A DNA stretch of 64,000 nucleotides from Litorimonas sp963972195 (GTDB lineage: Bacteria > Pseudomonadota > Alphaproteobacteria > Caulobacterales > Maricaulaceae), in assembly GCA_963972195.1 (NCBI GenBank), contig CAXATH010000001.1:248001-312000 (forward strand). The letters run 5' to 3'. This document shows, in pieces, positions 35,807-45,802 of the stretch (position 1 is the first letter of the stretch; each line of letters opens with the position of its first letter). Position numbers and translations under genes: made by a program. The notes below the pieces were generated by a model. The model saw only the letters and a list, made by a program, of their open reading frames with translations. It ran no database searches and was not told where the DNA came from.

Positions 35807-37237
35807 TTCTCTCAGCGGTTCCATGCCTTGTTTGCGGACCGTATTATCATACGGGTTCTCATCCGCTTTGACATAAAGGCGGATTGGGATCCCCACCAGT
35901 CCAAAATCTTCCCGCAAACCATTGATAAGATAACGTTTATAGCTCTCAGGGAGTTTTGTCGCTCTGGAGCATTTGAGGACGAAAGTCGGCGGCCGGGTCT
36001 TGGTCTGACTGATATATTTCGGCTTGATCCGCTTCCCATTTACGGCTGGCGGCGGATGGCGCTGGACTTTCTCGCCGAGCCAATCATTGAGTTCTGACGT
36101 TTTGACCTTGGCGGACCAGTCGATTTGAACACGCTCAATGGCGGGCAGAAGCCGATCCACACTTTTACCGGTTAGGCCGGAGAACATAATAACCGGAACG
36201 CCCTTTAATTGAGGCAGAAGGCGCGCCGCCTCTTCGCGAAGGTATTTCGCCATTTCGGATTTATTTTCGACCAAATCCCATTTTGTGACGCCGATAACCA
36301 AAGCCCGGCCTTCACGTTCGCAAAGGTCCGCGATCTGCAGGTCTTGTTTATCAAAAGGTTTTTCGGCATCCATAAGAAGGACGACAACCTGGGCAAATTT
36401 GATGGCGCGAAGACTGTCCTGAACTGACAGGCGCTCCAGCGTTTCCTGAACCTTCGCCTTTTTGCGCATACCCGCCGTATCATGAAATTGCACGCGGCGT
36501 CCCTGCCAGACAAAGTCGATCGTAATGGAGTCGCGCGTAACCCCCGCTTCAGGCCCCGTAAGGAGGCGATCTTCACCGATCAGCGTATTGATGAGGGTCG
36601 ATTTACCCGCATTGGGGCGGCCCACAATAGCGATACGCACAGGCGCTTCGGATTCGTCTATAACTTCTTCCGGAATTTCTAACGTCACGTCCCTAAGGGC
36701 CATTTCAATGGCGTCGTCCAGATCGACAAACCCGATATTATGCTCTGCAGCTACTTCAATGGGATCACCCATGCCAAGAGAGTAACCTTCGGTAGCGCCC
36801 ACATCTCCGGCGCGGCTTTCGCATTTATTGGCCACAAGGACGACAGGTTTGCCAGACTTTCGAACAAATTGCGCGAAGGTCCGGTCTAGAGGCGTTACGC
36901 CTTCGCGGGCGTCATAAACGAATAGACAGATATCCGCTTCCATCACGGCAGCTTCAGTCCGGGCGCGCATCCGCGCCTCTAAAACATTGCCTTTGGCTGT
37001 CTCAAATCCGGCGGTATCCATTAGAGTGAGGTCATGGCCGCGCATTTTGGACTTTGTTTCCCGCACGTCCCGCGTCACCCCCGGCGTGTCGTTCACAATG
37101 GCCAGAGCTTTACCTGCCAAGCGATTGAATAAAGTCGATTTTCCAACGTTAGGACGGCCGATAACGGCGATTTTAGCAGGCCGTTTCTGACCTACTTCTT
37201 CGTCTTCCCAATCATCATCTTTGGCGCGACGCACCAT
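35786..37237 (-). CDS. der: Ribosome assembly GTPase Der (EngA)
   Basis: 483 residues. An essential double GTPase for 50S subunit maturation. Two G domains are present: GRPNVGKSTLFN with DTAG and NKCE, then GRPNAGKSTLIN with DTAG and TKWD. A C-terminal KH-like domain (about 365-465) follows, with KPKYISQTKTRPPTF. The last residues are basic and lie in the terminator shared with the convergent S9 peptidase gene. Upstream lie bamB and the YfgM-like gene, the same order as yfgM-bamB-der in E. coli. Confidence 0.97.
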   Translation of the reverse strand: MVRRAKDDDWEDEEVGQKRPAKIAVIGRPNVGKSTLFNRLAGKALAIVNDTPGVTRDVRETKSKMRGHDLTLMDTAGFETAKGNVLEARMRARTEAAVMEADICLFVYDAREGVTPLDRTFAQFVRKSGKPVVLVANKCESRAGDVGATEGYSLGMGDPIEVAAEHNIGFVDLDDAIEMALRDVTLEIPEEVIDESEAPVRIAIVGRPNAGKSTLINTLIGEDRLLTGPEAGVTRDSITIDFVWQGRRVQFHDTAGMRKKAKVQETLERLSVQDSLRAIKFAQVVVLLMDAEKPFDKQDLQIADLCEREGRALVIGVTKWDLVENKSEMAKYLREEAARLLPQLKGVPVIMFSGLTGKSVDRLLPAIERVQIDWSAKVKTSELNDWLGEKVQRHPPPAVNGKRIKPKYISQTKTRPPTFVLKCSRATKLPESYKRYLINGLREDFGLVGIPIRLYVKADENPYDNTVRKQGMEPLRENSRRNR

Positions 37238-37249
37238 AACAGGTCCTGA

Positions 37250-38713
37250 CTATCTCAGCGCGATGAGCTTAGCGTCATCGGTCACGACGTAAACTGTCTC
37301 ATTGGCGATAATTGGAGAGACAAATACGTCCCCGCTAACTTCGCCTGAATTGATAATATTGCCGGTTTGGGGATCAAGTGTCACGGTTGCGCCGCGGGAA
37401 GAGGCCACGAACAGGCGTCCTCCCGCCATGATCGGCCCAGCCCAAACAATACGGCTTTTCCGCTTTTTGGCATTCTTGAAGGCTTCCAATTGCTGAAGCC
37501 AGACGACAGTGCCGTCTAATTTTGACAAGCAAACGACCTGACCTTCTGTTGTCACGGCGTAGACGAAATCACCCACAATAAGAGGAATGCCGAGCGTTCC
37601 CGCAGGCTGACGCCAAATTCGCTGTCCCGTACGGAAGTCAAAAGCGCTCATGACGCCGCTTTGCGCTGAAGCAATAACATAACCATCCGCGACCGCTGGC
37701 CCGGACGAGATGTCATTCAAAGACGCCAATGGCGTTAAGCGGGCGTTCGAACTCAATGAGTCTTGCCATAACACGCCGCCGTTTTCGACCCGTAGCGCAA
37801 CAAGCTCGCCTGAGGAAAACGGCGCAAGAACTACGTCATCCACAACAGCAGGCGCCGGAGATGTCAGCATACGGGCGCTTTCGATAATGCCTTGGTAAGT
37901 CCAGAGAACTGCGCCTGTGTTGGCATTTAGGGCAAAAAGCTCATTGTCATCCGTAATAGCAAAGACACGGCCGTTTTGTGCAACTGGAGCGGAGTTCATA
38001 GGAACTCTGGCTTCATATACCCATTTTTCTGCCCCGGTGGACGGGTCTAAAGCCGCAATCACGCCCAATCCTGAAGTGACGAAAACAGTCCCTCCATCAA
38101 AGGTCACGCCGCCTCCAACACTTTCTTTATCGACGCCTGAATTGCTACGAAATAAGGAAAGTGGATTTCTGACGCGTTCAATAAACCCGGCGCGGCCTTC
38201 GCGTGTACGTTCACGCTCAGCCACTTCAACCTTGTATTCCCAAAGTTTGTCACCGGACGTTTCGCTCATGGCGACGACTTGGTTGTCACCATCCATCGCG
38301 TAAATTACGCCATTTGCGATTACTGGCGCGGCAAGAACACGTGTTTTTCGTCCAGAGCCTTTGCCTAAATCCTTTGACCAAGCCCGGGATAAAGACCCGG
38401 ACGCTGCGGTATTCTGAACAACATGCGAAGCATTGCCGCCGACTTGCGGCCAGTCTGTGTTCACATAGGCAGGCGGTAGAGTAACCTGATCCGGCGAAAT
38501 GGATCCATCGACATCCAGACTCTCAGAAAGCTCTAGGATAGATATACGCTCTGACTCACCGGCGACATCGCCCTGCTCGGCACGTCTTTCGGCCTCCGTC
38601 TTGTCAAAGGGGTTAATGGCATCCGTCACACTGGAAATTGTTGAGCAGCCGCTCATCATGAGGGCTGTCAAAGCAATCGCCGACAGTTTCGTCCGAGCAG
38701 TCAATTGGCTCAC
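37250..38713 (-). CDS. bamB: Outer membrane assembly lipoprotein BamB
   Basis: 487 residues. An eight-bladed beta-propeller that helps BamA insert outer-membrane proteins. The signal peptide ends in the lipobox MSGC (residue about 23). PQQ-like blades are seen as repeats of the form GxVYAMDGDNQVVAMSETSG ... KLWEY, GTVFVTSGLGVIAALDPSTG, and so on through DAKLIALR. It is longer than E. coli BamB (392 residues), mainly through an inserted stretch at about 150-190. The start overlaps the YfgM-like gene by 4 bp and der follows, as in E. coli. Confidence 0.92.
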   Translation of the reverse strand: MSQLTARTKLSAIALTALMMSGCSTISSVTDAINPFDKTEAERRAEQGDVAGESERISILELSESLDVDGSISPDQVTLPPAYVNTDWPQVGGNASHVVQNTAASGSLSRAWSKDLGKGSGRKTRVLAAPVIANGVIYAMDGDNQVVAMSETSGDKLWEYKVEVAERERTREGRAGFIERVRNPLSLFRSNSGVDKESVGGGVTFDGGTVFVTSGLGVIAALDPSTGAEKWVYEARVPMNSAPVAQNGRVFAITDDNELFALNANTGAVLWTYQGIIESARMLTSPAPAVVDDVVLAPFSSGELVALRVENGGVLWQDSLSSNARLTPLASLNDISSGPAVADGYVIASAQSGVMSAFDFRTGQRIWRQPAGTLGIPLIVGDFVYAVTTEGQVVCLSKLDGTVVWLQQLEAFKNAKKRKSRIVWAGPIMAGGRLFVASSRGATVTLDPQTGNIINSGEVSGDVFVSPIIANETVYVVTDDAKLIALR

Positions 38714-39495
38714 AAGGTCTCTCCGGATTCAGTTTCGGTCTGAGTTTCGTCTGTCTGGCTTTCGGGCGCGGACTCCGCTGGGTCGCCTTCCCCCGTCATG
38801 TCTTTACCAGGCGTCTCTGTCACGGGCTCAGGGGCAATAGCCTCGCTCTTCGGCGCCTCTGGCACCAAGGTCAAAAACTGCCCGGCACGCTCCGCTATAG
38901 AGGGCGGAACGCCCGGAATGCTGTTCAGGTAAGTGAATTCCTGACGGGCCGTGTTCATATCGCCGGTTTGGTAAGCGGTAAAACCTGCCAGCTCCCGCGC
39001 CAAAAACTCATAGGGCGCGTCTTTCGCGGCCAATGGGTCTAGCCGCGCTTGAACGTCCCCATAAGCCCCTTGATCGGCCAAGATATAAGCCGCTTTCAAT
39101 TTGGCCAAATCGGCATGGCGGGACATTTTAAATTCTTTCGCCGCCTGATCGTAAAGCTCAACAGCTCTGGCCTGATTGCCTTGCTCCACCTCGACACCCG
39201 CAGCGCGCATCAGCGATAGACCAGCATATCCCTTGGGGGCTCGTTCAGATAGCGCGAGAAAGGCGTTTACAGCTTGCTCTGACCTGCCTTCAGCAGCCAA
39301 GTCGGCAGCGCTTACATAGCTGGCGGATGCCGCACGGGCCACCCGATCATCGCTGGATTTCTGCCATTCTAGAAAAGCTGTTCCGGCAATAATCAGAACG
39401 ATAACGGCAGCGATGGCAGGCCCATATTTCTTGAGGAGTTTATTATAGTCATCCTTACGGAGTTCTTCCTCGACTTCATTGATAAAATCGACCAC
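38710..39495 (-). CDS. YfgM-like TPR membrane protein
   Basis: 261 residues. Short cytoplasmic N-terminus (MVDFINEVEEELRKDDYNKL), one membrane helix (about 27-45, AAVIVLIIAGTAFLEW) and periplasmic TPR-like helices to about residue 205. YfgM in E. coli is an ancillary SecYEG partner of the chaperone PpiD. A Glu/Thr/Pro-rich tail of about 50 residues is an addition not found in the E. coli protein. It sits immediately before bamB with a 4-bp overlap, the conserved arrangement. Confidence 0.85.
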   Translation of the reverse strand: MVDFINEVEEELRKDDYNKLLKKYGPAIAAVIVLIIAGTAFLEWQKSSDDRVARAASASYVSAADLAAEGRSEQAVNAFLALSERAPKGYAGLSLMRAAGVEVEQGNQARAVELYDQAAKEFKMSRHADLAKLKAAYILADQGAYGDVQARLDPLAAKDAPYEFLARELAGFTAYQTGDMNTARQEFTYLNSIPGVPPSIAERAGQFLTLVPEAPKSEAIAPEPVTETPGKDMTGEGDPAESAPESQTDETQTETESGETL

Positions 39496-39643
39496 GGCGA
39501 CCTGTTCTCTTGCTTACGCCGCGAGTCATCGCAGGCTTACTCTTAAAATCCGGCGGAACCTATCGCTTCGCCTCGCCCGCCGCAACAGCAAAGGGCATTA
39601 ACAGGGCGTAAGCTAATCCAGCCCAAAACCCCGCTTTTAAAGA

Positions 39644-40462
39644 CTATTTTTTGAAGTGATAAACGTTTTCCGCCCGGGGGAAACTGCGGTCTTTCACATT
39701 CGCCGCATAATCAGACGCTGCTTTTTCCACGAGCGCTTTCTGATCCGCAAATTTGTGGACAAATTTTGGTACGCGATCGAACTGGCCGAGCATATCCGGC
39801 GTTACCAGAATTTGGCCATCACAATCGGCCGAGGCCCCAATCCCTATTGTCGGGATAGAGACAGCTTCTGTTACCTTGTCAGCAATCTCCTTGGACACGC
39901 CTTCGACAACAACGGCGAAAGAGCCCGCTTCAGCAGCGGCTTTGGCGTTTTCAAGGATTTCGTTTGCCACAGATTCGCGGCGGCCCCGCGCGCGAAACCC
40001 TCCCAAAACATGGTGGCTTTGGGGACGAAGTCCGACATGGCTCATGACCGGAATGCCGCGCTCAACAAGATAACGAATAGTTTCCGCCGCATAAGAGCCG
40101 CTCTCAATCTTGATCGCTTGGCATCCGGTCTCCATCATCATACGCGAGGCATTTTGAAACGCTCGCTCCTTGCCGTCTTCATAAGAGCCAAACGGCATGT
40201 CAACGACAACCAAAGCCTTTTGCGAGCCACGCATTACGGCCTGCCCGTGCAAAATCATCATTTCCATAGTGACGCCGACGGTGGAATTTAGACCGTGAAC
40301 GACCATACCGACACTATCCCCCACGAGAATCAAGTCGCAATGCTCGTCCAATATAGACGCGGTCGGGGCATCATAAGCCGTCAGGCAGACGATAGGATCG
40401 CCGCCCTTTCGCGCCGTAATCTCCGGCGCGGTCATTCGTTTTACGTGGTTTTGTGCTGACAT
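39644..40462 (-). CDS. panB: 3-methyl-2-oxobutanoate hydroxymethyltransferase (ketopantoate)
   Basis: 272 residues. First step of pantothenate synthesis, adding a hydroxymethyl group to 2-oxoisovalerate with methylene-tetrahydrofolate. Family marks: CLTAYDAPTASILDEHCDLI, VGDSVGMVVHGLNSTVGV, the Mg-binding Asp/Glu region VVVDMPFGSY, IESGS and GHVGLRPQS-like MSHVGLRPQSHH, then PTIGIGASADCDGQILV. It lies 42 bp after the acyl-CoA dehydrogenase gene and 148 bp before the YfgM-like gene. panC was not seen here. Confidence 0.96.
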   Translation of the reverse strand: MSAQNHVKRMTAPEITARKGGDPIVCLTAYDAPTASILDEHCDLILVGDSVGMVVHGLNSTVGVTMEMMILHGQAVMRGSQKALVVVDMPFGSYEDGKERAFQNASRMMMETGCQAIKIESGSYAAETIRYLVERGIPVMSHVGLRPQSHHVLGGFRARGRRESVANEILENAKAAAEAGSFAVVVEGVSKEIADKVTEAVSIPTIGIGASADCDGQILVTPDMLGQFDRVPKFVHKFADQKALVEKAASDYAANVKDRSFPRAENVYHFKK

Positions 40463-40504
40463 ATCGAAGCCCTATCAATTGCAGAAGCCGTATAGGCGTC
40501 AGGC

Positions 40505-42274
40505 CTATAGGTCTGCAAGCTGACTTTCGGGAAAATCAAAGACGACAGACGCGCCGGCCCGAATTTGACCCCGTAAGGCTTCCGCTTCCGGCATGATTGC
40601 CACAGTATGATAACGCGCAAGACTTGCCATGGAGGCCGTTAGCTCATCGCCTGCTTTTGCCCCGTTCAAAACAGCTTTGATTAGAAATGCCCCTGAAATG
40701 ACGGAGGCGCAGAGGTTCAAATAAGGCATAGCCACACTTAGGGCGTCCTTGTCATCGGCCTTCAAAAGCGTGTCCGTTGCAGCGGACATATTCTCAATTC
40801 CTTCGGACAAAGCCTTCGCGCATGTACTCAAACCGAACTCGTTGTCAGAAGAGGTTTCTCCCGCAAGTGTTTGAATTTGCTTAAGGTCTTCAATCAACAC
40901 CTTCATTGCTTCGCCGCCGTCGCGGCGGAGCTTTCGGCCCACGAGGTCGATCGCCTGAATGCCGTTCGTGCCCTCATAAATTGGCGCTATACGCGCGTCG
41001 CGGTAATGCTGGGCCGCGCCGGTTTCCTCGACAAAGCCCATACCCCCGTGAACTTGAATGCCGATTGACGCGACCTGAACCCCCGTATCCGACCCGTAAG
41101 ATTTGATGATTGGCGTTAGGAGCGCTTCGCGAGCGTGAGCCGCTTTTGCCGCCGTTTCGTCCTGACTGGCAGAGGCCAAATCTGACGCAGCCGCTGTCGC
41201 CATGGCGATAGCCCGGGCCCCCATCAGGCGGGTTTTCATCTCCACAAGCATGCGTCGCACGTCAGGGTGGCCGATAATTGGGTCACCGACCTCGCCGTCA
41301 ATGGGCACGCCTTGAACGCGGTCATTCGCATAATCCAGAGCGGCCTGGTAGGCTCGCTCCCCAATGGCCACGCCCTGTACGCCCACAAAAAGTCGCGCTT
41401 CATTCATCATGGTGAACATACAGGCTAGGCCGCGGTTAACCTCGCCTACAAGCCAGCCTGTCGCCCCGTCAAATTCCATTGTACAGGTTGGGGACCCATG
41501 AATTCCTAGTTTATGTTCCAGCCCTATAGGCTTGAATTTGTTACGGTCTCCGAGCGTTCCATCCGCATTGACGAAGTATTTCGGACAGAGGAAGAGAGAA
41601 ATGCCGCGTGAGCCTTCCGGAGAATCGGGCAAGCGCGCCAACACCAGATGAATGATATTCTCTGCGCAATCATGATCGCCCCATGTAATGTAAATCTTTT
41701 GGCCGGAAATGGCATATGTCCCATCCCCATTATCGACCGCTTTGGTGCGAACCGGGCCGAGGTCTGATCCGGCCTGCGGTTCCGTCAGGCACATCGCCCC
41801 GCTCCACTCGCCGGTTACCATCTTGGAGAGATAGATGTCCTGAAGCTCCGCAGAGGCATGCGCGTTTATCGCCTTTGCCGCGCTCGATGTCAGCATGGGA
41901 CAAAGCCCGAATGACATGTTCGACGCGTAGATCATCTCGTTTGTCGCGACGCTGACCACGCTTGGCAGGCCCATACCGCCGATTTCGGCGGGTGTGGCCA
42001 AAGTCTGCCATCCCCCTTCGACAAAAGCCTTATAAGCCTCCTTGAAACCGGGCGAGGCGGTCACATCATCCCCGTTGAGCTTGGCCGGATTTTGATCGCC
42101 GTCCCAATTCGTCGGCGCAATCACATCGCTGGAAAACGCCGCCGCCCCTGTCAGGATATCATTTATCAAATCCTCTCCGGCTTCTTCGAATTGGGGCAAG
42201 CCTCTCAGGCCGTCCATGTCCACACTGTGATTCAATAAGAACTGCATAGCTTTTTTAGGCGGATGAAATGTCAT
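40505..42274 (-). CDS. Acyl-CoA dehydrogenase family protein (about 590 residues, DmdC/FadE-like)
   Basis: 589 residues. FAD-dependent desaturation of an acyl-CoA. Visible: CLTEPQAGSDLGPVRTKA (FAD/substrate loop), ITWGDHDCAENIIHLVLAR, GIHGSPTCTMEFDGATGWLVG, VQVHGGMGFVEE-type IQVHGGMGFVEETGAAQHYRD, which precedes the usual catalytic Glu in YEGTNGIQAIDLVGRK. A C-terminal acetyl-CoA-dehydrogenase-like extension (from about residue 470) is typical of the group that includes the methylmercaptopropionyl-CoA dehydrogenase DmdC. The actual substrate cannot be told from sequence alone. It is followed by panB. Confidence 0.9.
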   Translation of the reverse strand: MTFHPPKKAMQFLLNHSVDMDGLRGLPQFEEAGEDLINDILTGAAAFSSDVIAPTNWDGDQNPAKLNGDDVTASPGFKEAYKAFVEGGWQTLATPAEIGGMGLPSVVSVATNEMIYASNMSFGLCPMLTSSAAKAINAHASAELQDIYLSKMVTGEWSGAMCLTEPQAGSDLGPVRTKAVDNGDGTYAISGQKIYITWGDHDCAENIIHLVLARLPDSPEGSRGISLFLCPKYFVNADGTLGDRNKFKPIGLEHKLGIHGSPTCTMEFDGATGWLVGEVNRGLACMFTMMNEARLFVGVQGVAIGERAYQAALDYANDRVQGVPIDGEVGDPIIGHPDVRRMLVEMKTRLMGARAIAMATAAASDLASASQDETAAKAAHAREALLTPIIKSYGSDTGVQVASIGIQVHGGMGFVEETGAAQHYRDARIAPIYEGTNGIQAIDLVGRKLRRDGGEAMKVLIEDLKQIQTLAGETSSDNEFGLSTCAKALSEGIENMSAATDTLLKADDKDALSVAMPYLNLCASVISGAFLIKAVLNGAKAGDELTASMASLARYHTVAIMPEAEALRGQIRAGASVVFDFPESQLADL

Positions 42275-42446
42275 AAGACCTCTGTTCTTTGTATCCTGCA
42301 GAAATTACTCTGCCGGAATTTTATCTATTTCAGTCATGCCATATCGCAGCTAAGGCGATAAGAGGCGGTTTGTCACATTCACATATAGCGCACATACGTT
42401 TTTGTTTGCTTGGATGGGATTAAAAATTAAAGGCAAGGGAATAGCC

Positions 42447-42890
42447 ATGAAATCCAAGGTAAACACCAAGGCAGTCTTGGCCTGTGTCCTATTTTCACCT
42501 CTTTTGCTGGCTGGATGCGGCGCCGATAACAGCGCGCCTTCCTCTTCCGCGCCGGCCTCCTCTCAAGCAGATTTAACGCCTCTGGAAAGAGGTCAAATCA
42601 TCTTCAAGCGTTGTCAGGCCTGTCACACTTTAGGAGAAGGTGAGCGACATCGCGTCGGGCCAAATCTCTACGGGTTTTATGGAGCCATGGCCGGATCCAA
42701 AGGAGATTTTAATTATTCCAGAGCCATGACCCAATCAGACATTGTCTGGACAGACGAAACCTTGGACGGCTACCTCACCCGGCCCAGTGATTATATGCCT
42801 GGGAACCGCATGAGCTTTATCGGACTGAAAAAGCAAGAGGATCGGGACGCCGTTATTGAATATATGAAATCCAAAACTGGCGCCAACTGA
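42447..42890 (+). CDS. Membrane-anchored c-type cytochrome (lipoprotein)
   Basis: 147 residues. Signal sequence with lipobox LAGC at C24, so the protein is lipid-anchored, followed by a Ser/Ala-rich linker. A class I cytochrome c domain follows: heme motif CQACH, GPNLYG, and the axial methionine in YMPGNRMSF. Relatives carry electrons from the cytochrome bc1 complex to a terminal oxidase. I start at ATG (MKSKVNTKAV) because it follows AAGGG by a few bases; the longest frame adds 15 residues before the signal peptide. It is convergent with the outer-membrane protein gene, with a one-base gap. Confidence 0.9.
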   Translation: MKSKVNTKAVLACVLFSPLLLAGCGADNSAPSSSAPASSQADLTPLERGQIIFKRCQACHTLGEGERHRVGPNLYGFYGAMAGSKGDFNYSRAMTQSDIVWTDETLDGYLTRPSDYMPGNRMSFIGLKKQEDRDAVIEYMKSKTGAN

Positions 42891-42891
42891 C

Positions 42892-43725
42892 CTAGAACTT
42901 CCGCCAGATGCCCGTAAAAAGACCGGACTCTTTTACAACATTTCGGCCCGCCAGAGTCCGCAAGGCTCCGAACTGGATATATTGACCGGGTTTTATCTGA
43001 TACGCCAAGGACAATTCCAATTTAGCATGATTGGACTTAGGCACAATAAACCCCTGATTTCGTTGCTCATTCACATGGAGACCGTAAAGCTGCGCCAGCC
43101 CCATCCATTTTTCATGGGGCTTTAGTCCGAGCGTTAAATCAACTTGCCACTGGCTAATATTATCACTTTTGAGATCGTAGCGAGTTCCAATTTGTAAATC
43201 ATAAAACCAATCCAGCTTTAGGTTTTTGCTAGGCTTCTTTGCCCCGCTATGACCATATAAGGCTTTAAACTCGATTTCATTATTCCGACCCCCCAGATCG
43301 AGACGGGGATCGTCCAAACCCCCATCCGCTATATAAGCCAGGGAAAAAGATGTGGCGGAGCTATTTGTGGCCTTCAACTGATATTGAATACCCAGTTTGG
43401 TTTCATCAAAGCCAGCAAAACTCACCTCACTTCCGGCGCCTTGAAATTCGATGAATTGATAGCCCCCTTGCCCGAACACCATCAGATTCTCAAACAGCCC
43501 GAATTCGAGATAAATCCGGCTGTCGTTTTTCGTGAAATTCTGCAGTGGGATCGTTTCGCCATCTCCGCCCACGAGGGTGTTTGACGAACTATACGCTCCG
43601 GTTAAAATCATTTGCGCGCGCGACGGCTCCAGCGTCCATGCCCCTGCGAACGCCTCCGGGCTTACGCACCCCATAATTCCCGCCCCAAGAACCGACCCAA
43701 CGGCTTTAAACTTTGCTCGCGTCAT
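42892..43725 (-). CDS. Predicted outer-membrane beta-barrel protein
   Basis: 277 residues. A signal peptide (MTRAKFKAVGSVLGAGIMGC ... AFAGA) and amphipathic beta strands throughout, closing with the terminal Phe (GIWRKF) that is typical of BAM substrates. Strands alternate polar and aromatic residues (for example LKLDWFYDLQIGTRYDL). I do not recognise a family. It starts at ATG after GAGG; the longer frame begins 32 codons earlier without such a site. The gene is divergent from nadK, with 95 bp between starts. Confidence 0.75.
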   Translation of the reverse strand: MTRAKFKAVGSVLGAGIMGCVSPEAFAGAWTLEPSRAQMILTGAYSSSNTLVGGDGETIPLQNFTKNDSRIYLEFGLFENLMVFGQGGYQFIEFQGAGSEVSFAGFDETKLGIQYQLKATNSSATSFSLAYIADGGLDDPRLDLGGRNNEIEFKALYGHSGAKKPSKNLKLDWFYDLQIGTRYDLKSDNISQWQVDLTLGLKPHEKWMGLAQLYGLHVNEQRNQGFIVPKSNHAKLELSLAYQIKPGQYIQFGALRTLAGRNVVKESGLFTGIWRKF

Positions 43726-43820
43726 CCTCACACCCCGAAAGGTTTTTAATCTTTGCAACCTTGCGAGGTCAAATGATAAGAGGATTTCAAACCAACCGGA
43801 AAGGCCCTGCCCTAAACTCA

Positions 43821-44603
43821 ATGGCCGAACATGAATTTCAAAAACTAGCCTTCGTGGCCAGTCGCAAGCCTGACGCTCAACACGCCTTAAAAACGCTGAC
43901 GGAAAAGTATGGCAATGTCGATGCCGCGCAGGCCGACGCGATCGTCGCTCTTGGCGGGGATGGGTTTATGTTGGAAACGCTGCGCCGCCATACGGTTTTA
44001 GTTCAGCGCGGCCTACCGGTATATGGGATGAACCGCGGCACTGTCGGGTTTTTGATGAATGCCTATTCCGAGGACAATTTGAATGAACGCCTCGCGGCCG
44101 CCGAAAAAACGACAGTTCGCCCCCTGAAAATGAAGGTCGAAGCCAAAGGCGGACAGTTCGAGGACTTGGCCTTCAACGAAATTTCTTTGTTCCGCCAAAC
44201 CCAACAAGCCGCTCACATCTCCGTGACCGTCGACGGGCATGAGAGACTGGAAAAACTGATCGCTGACGGCATTCTTGTGGCCACCCCTGCCGGATCAACA
44301 GCCTATAATCTATCAGCCCACGGCCCAGTAGTGCCCCTTGGCTCTCGTATATTGGCCCTCACGCCTATCAGCGCCTTCCGGCCGCGGCGCTGGCGCGGGG
44401 CCTTGCTCAATGCCAATGCTACGGTTGAATTCACCGTCCTTGATCCAACGCGCCGGCCCGTCTCGGTCTCTGCGGACAATCAGGAAATTCGCAATGTGAC
44501 CTATGTGAAGGTTCACGAAGACCACGGGAAAAAACTTAATTTATTGTTCGACGCCGACCACGGACTGGACGAAAAAATCCTGCGTGAACAGTTTTCGACC
44601 TAA
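43821..44603 (+). CDS. nadK: NAD kinase
   Basis: 260 residues. Makes NADP from NAD and ATP. Family motifs: IVALGGDGFMLETLRRH (the GGDG motif), YGMNRGTVGFLMN, FNEISLFR, DGILVATPAGSTAYNLSAHGP and TPISAFRPRRW. I begin at ATG (MAEHEFQKLAF), which gives the usual alphaproteobacterial length; the longest frame would add 36 residues of no family resemblance. Its stop overlaps the convergent DUF2336 gene by four bases. Confidence 0.94.
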   Translation: MAEHEFQKLAFVASRKPDAQHALKTLTEKYGNVDAAQADAIVALGGDGFMLETLRRHTVLVQRGLPVYGMNRGTVGFLMNAYSEDNLNERLAAAEKTTVRPLKMKVEAKGGQFEDLAFNEISLFRQTQQAAHISVTVDGHERLEKLIADGILVATPAGSTAYNLSAHGPVVPLGSRILALTPISAFRPRRWRGALLNANATVEFTVLDPTRRPVSVSADNQEIRNVTYVKVHEDHGKKLNLLFDADHGLDEKILREQFST

Positions 44604-45730
44604 GCGGACTTTCGGCTTTTGCCTTCAAGTCCGTCGAGAATGCCGAGGAAATATTCACTATCGTCTTCTGACAGCTCAAACGGCAGGGTCAGAAGCCTTT
44701 CGATCATTTTTATTTGAAATTCTGCGGCCGTTAATTTTCCGCCGGAGATTTCAATATCCGTATAAAGCTTTAGCGCTTCGCCCATAAACCGGGTTTGGGA
44801 ATCTTTGAAACCCGCTTTGGCGCAGAGACCGCGCAAAGCAAATGGCCCTGTATCGTGAAGCATCAGAACGACTTTCCTCACGCTCAGCTCTGCCAGAGAC
44901 GCCAGGCAGTAATGCACGAGGCTCACTTTGCCCAGCCCCATGGCCCGCAAGGTAAGTTCCGGCGTCAGGCGGCCATTCTCTTTCAAAGAAACAACAAGCT
45001 CTTGTAAGGTCTTTTCCGAGAAATGGTCGTTCGTCAGCTGAACCAAAGTTCGCTCATGCGTTTCGCGGCCAATCAGCTTAGACTGATTTTCGGATAAATT
45101 AGACCGACCTTGCAGTCTCTTCGCAATATCTTCGGCCGAAGCGGCCACAAGCTTTTCAACAACCGGCATCGGCATGGACGCCCGGTTCAGCATGGCCTGC
45201 CGGATAAAATCATCTTCCCTAAATGTCTCAATCATGGCCTCGGCGGCTTCGTCCGTGAGCGTGAGGCTGTCATTGGCGGCGATCTGACGCGCCGAAACGC
45301 AATCCCCGGTATCGATCAAACTTAAAATGATACGATTGGACAGATTTTTTCTGGCGGCGACCGCCCTCACCTTTCCGGCCATGCCGGACTTCAAAACTCT
45401 CAGCAAATCCTCGTCGGTCAAAAGCGGCGAATGCGTTATCAGAGGAACAGCAATGGAGTCTATATCTTCGAGCAAACGCGACAAAACGGGTTTGGGGAGG
45501 AAAGGAGAGTTTCTAAGCGTTATGGCCAGAGATCGCCTGACAAGCTCCGACACATCTTCGCTGATGACAGAAATCAAACGGTTGGCATAGTCTCGGTCGG
45601 CTTCGCTTAAATCCGGCTCCACAATAACTTTCGCAAGCCGCATCGTCGCATGACTACGTTTTTCCGGATCCGGATCCTGTACGGCTTGCCGCACATCTTC
45701 CGTCTTCAAGCGTTCTAAATCCTCAACCAT
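44600..45730 (-). CDS. DUF2336 helical-repeat protein
   Basis: 376 residues, all helical. The repeating pattern (for example AVPLITHSPLLTDEDLLRV, then KVRAVAARKNLSNRIILSLI, then SARQIAANDSLTLTDEAAEA) recalls HEAT-like solenoids and matches DUF2336, a family common in Alphaproteobacteria with no proven function. No catalytic residues or signal peptide are seen; it is probably a cytosolic scaffold. tRNA-His lies 73 bp upstream on the same strand. Confidence 0.82.
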   Translation of the reverse strand: MVEDLERLKTEDVRQAVQDPDPEKRSHATMRLAKVIVEPDLSEADRDYANRLISVISEDVSELVRRSLAITLRNSPFLPKPVLSRLLEDIDSIAVPLITHSPLLTDEDLLRVLKSGMAGKVRAVAARKNLSNRIILSLIDTGDCVSARQIAANDSLTLTDEAAEAMIETFREDDFIRQAMLNRASMPMPVVEKLVAASAEDIAKRLQGRSNLSENQSKLIGRETHERTLVQLTNDHFSEKTLQELVVSLKENGRLTPELTLRAMGLGKVSLVHYCLASLAELSVRKVVLMLHDTGPFALRGLCAKAGFKDSQTRFMGEALKLYTDIEISGGKLTAAEFQIKMIERLLTLPFELSEDDSEYFLGILDGLEGKSRKSA

Positions 45731-45802
45731 ACCCCGATCTATCCCAAACAGGGTTAATCAGGCGTTAGGACTTTGGAGAAGGGTAATGTTTTTTGGAAAA
45801 AA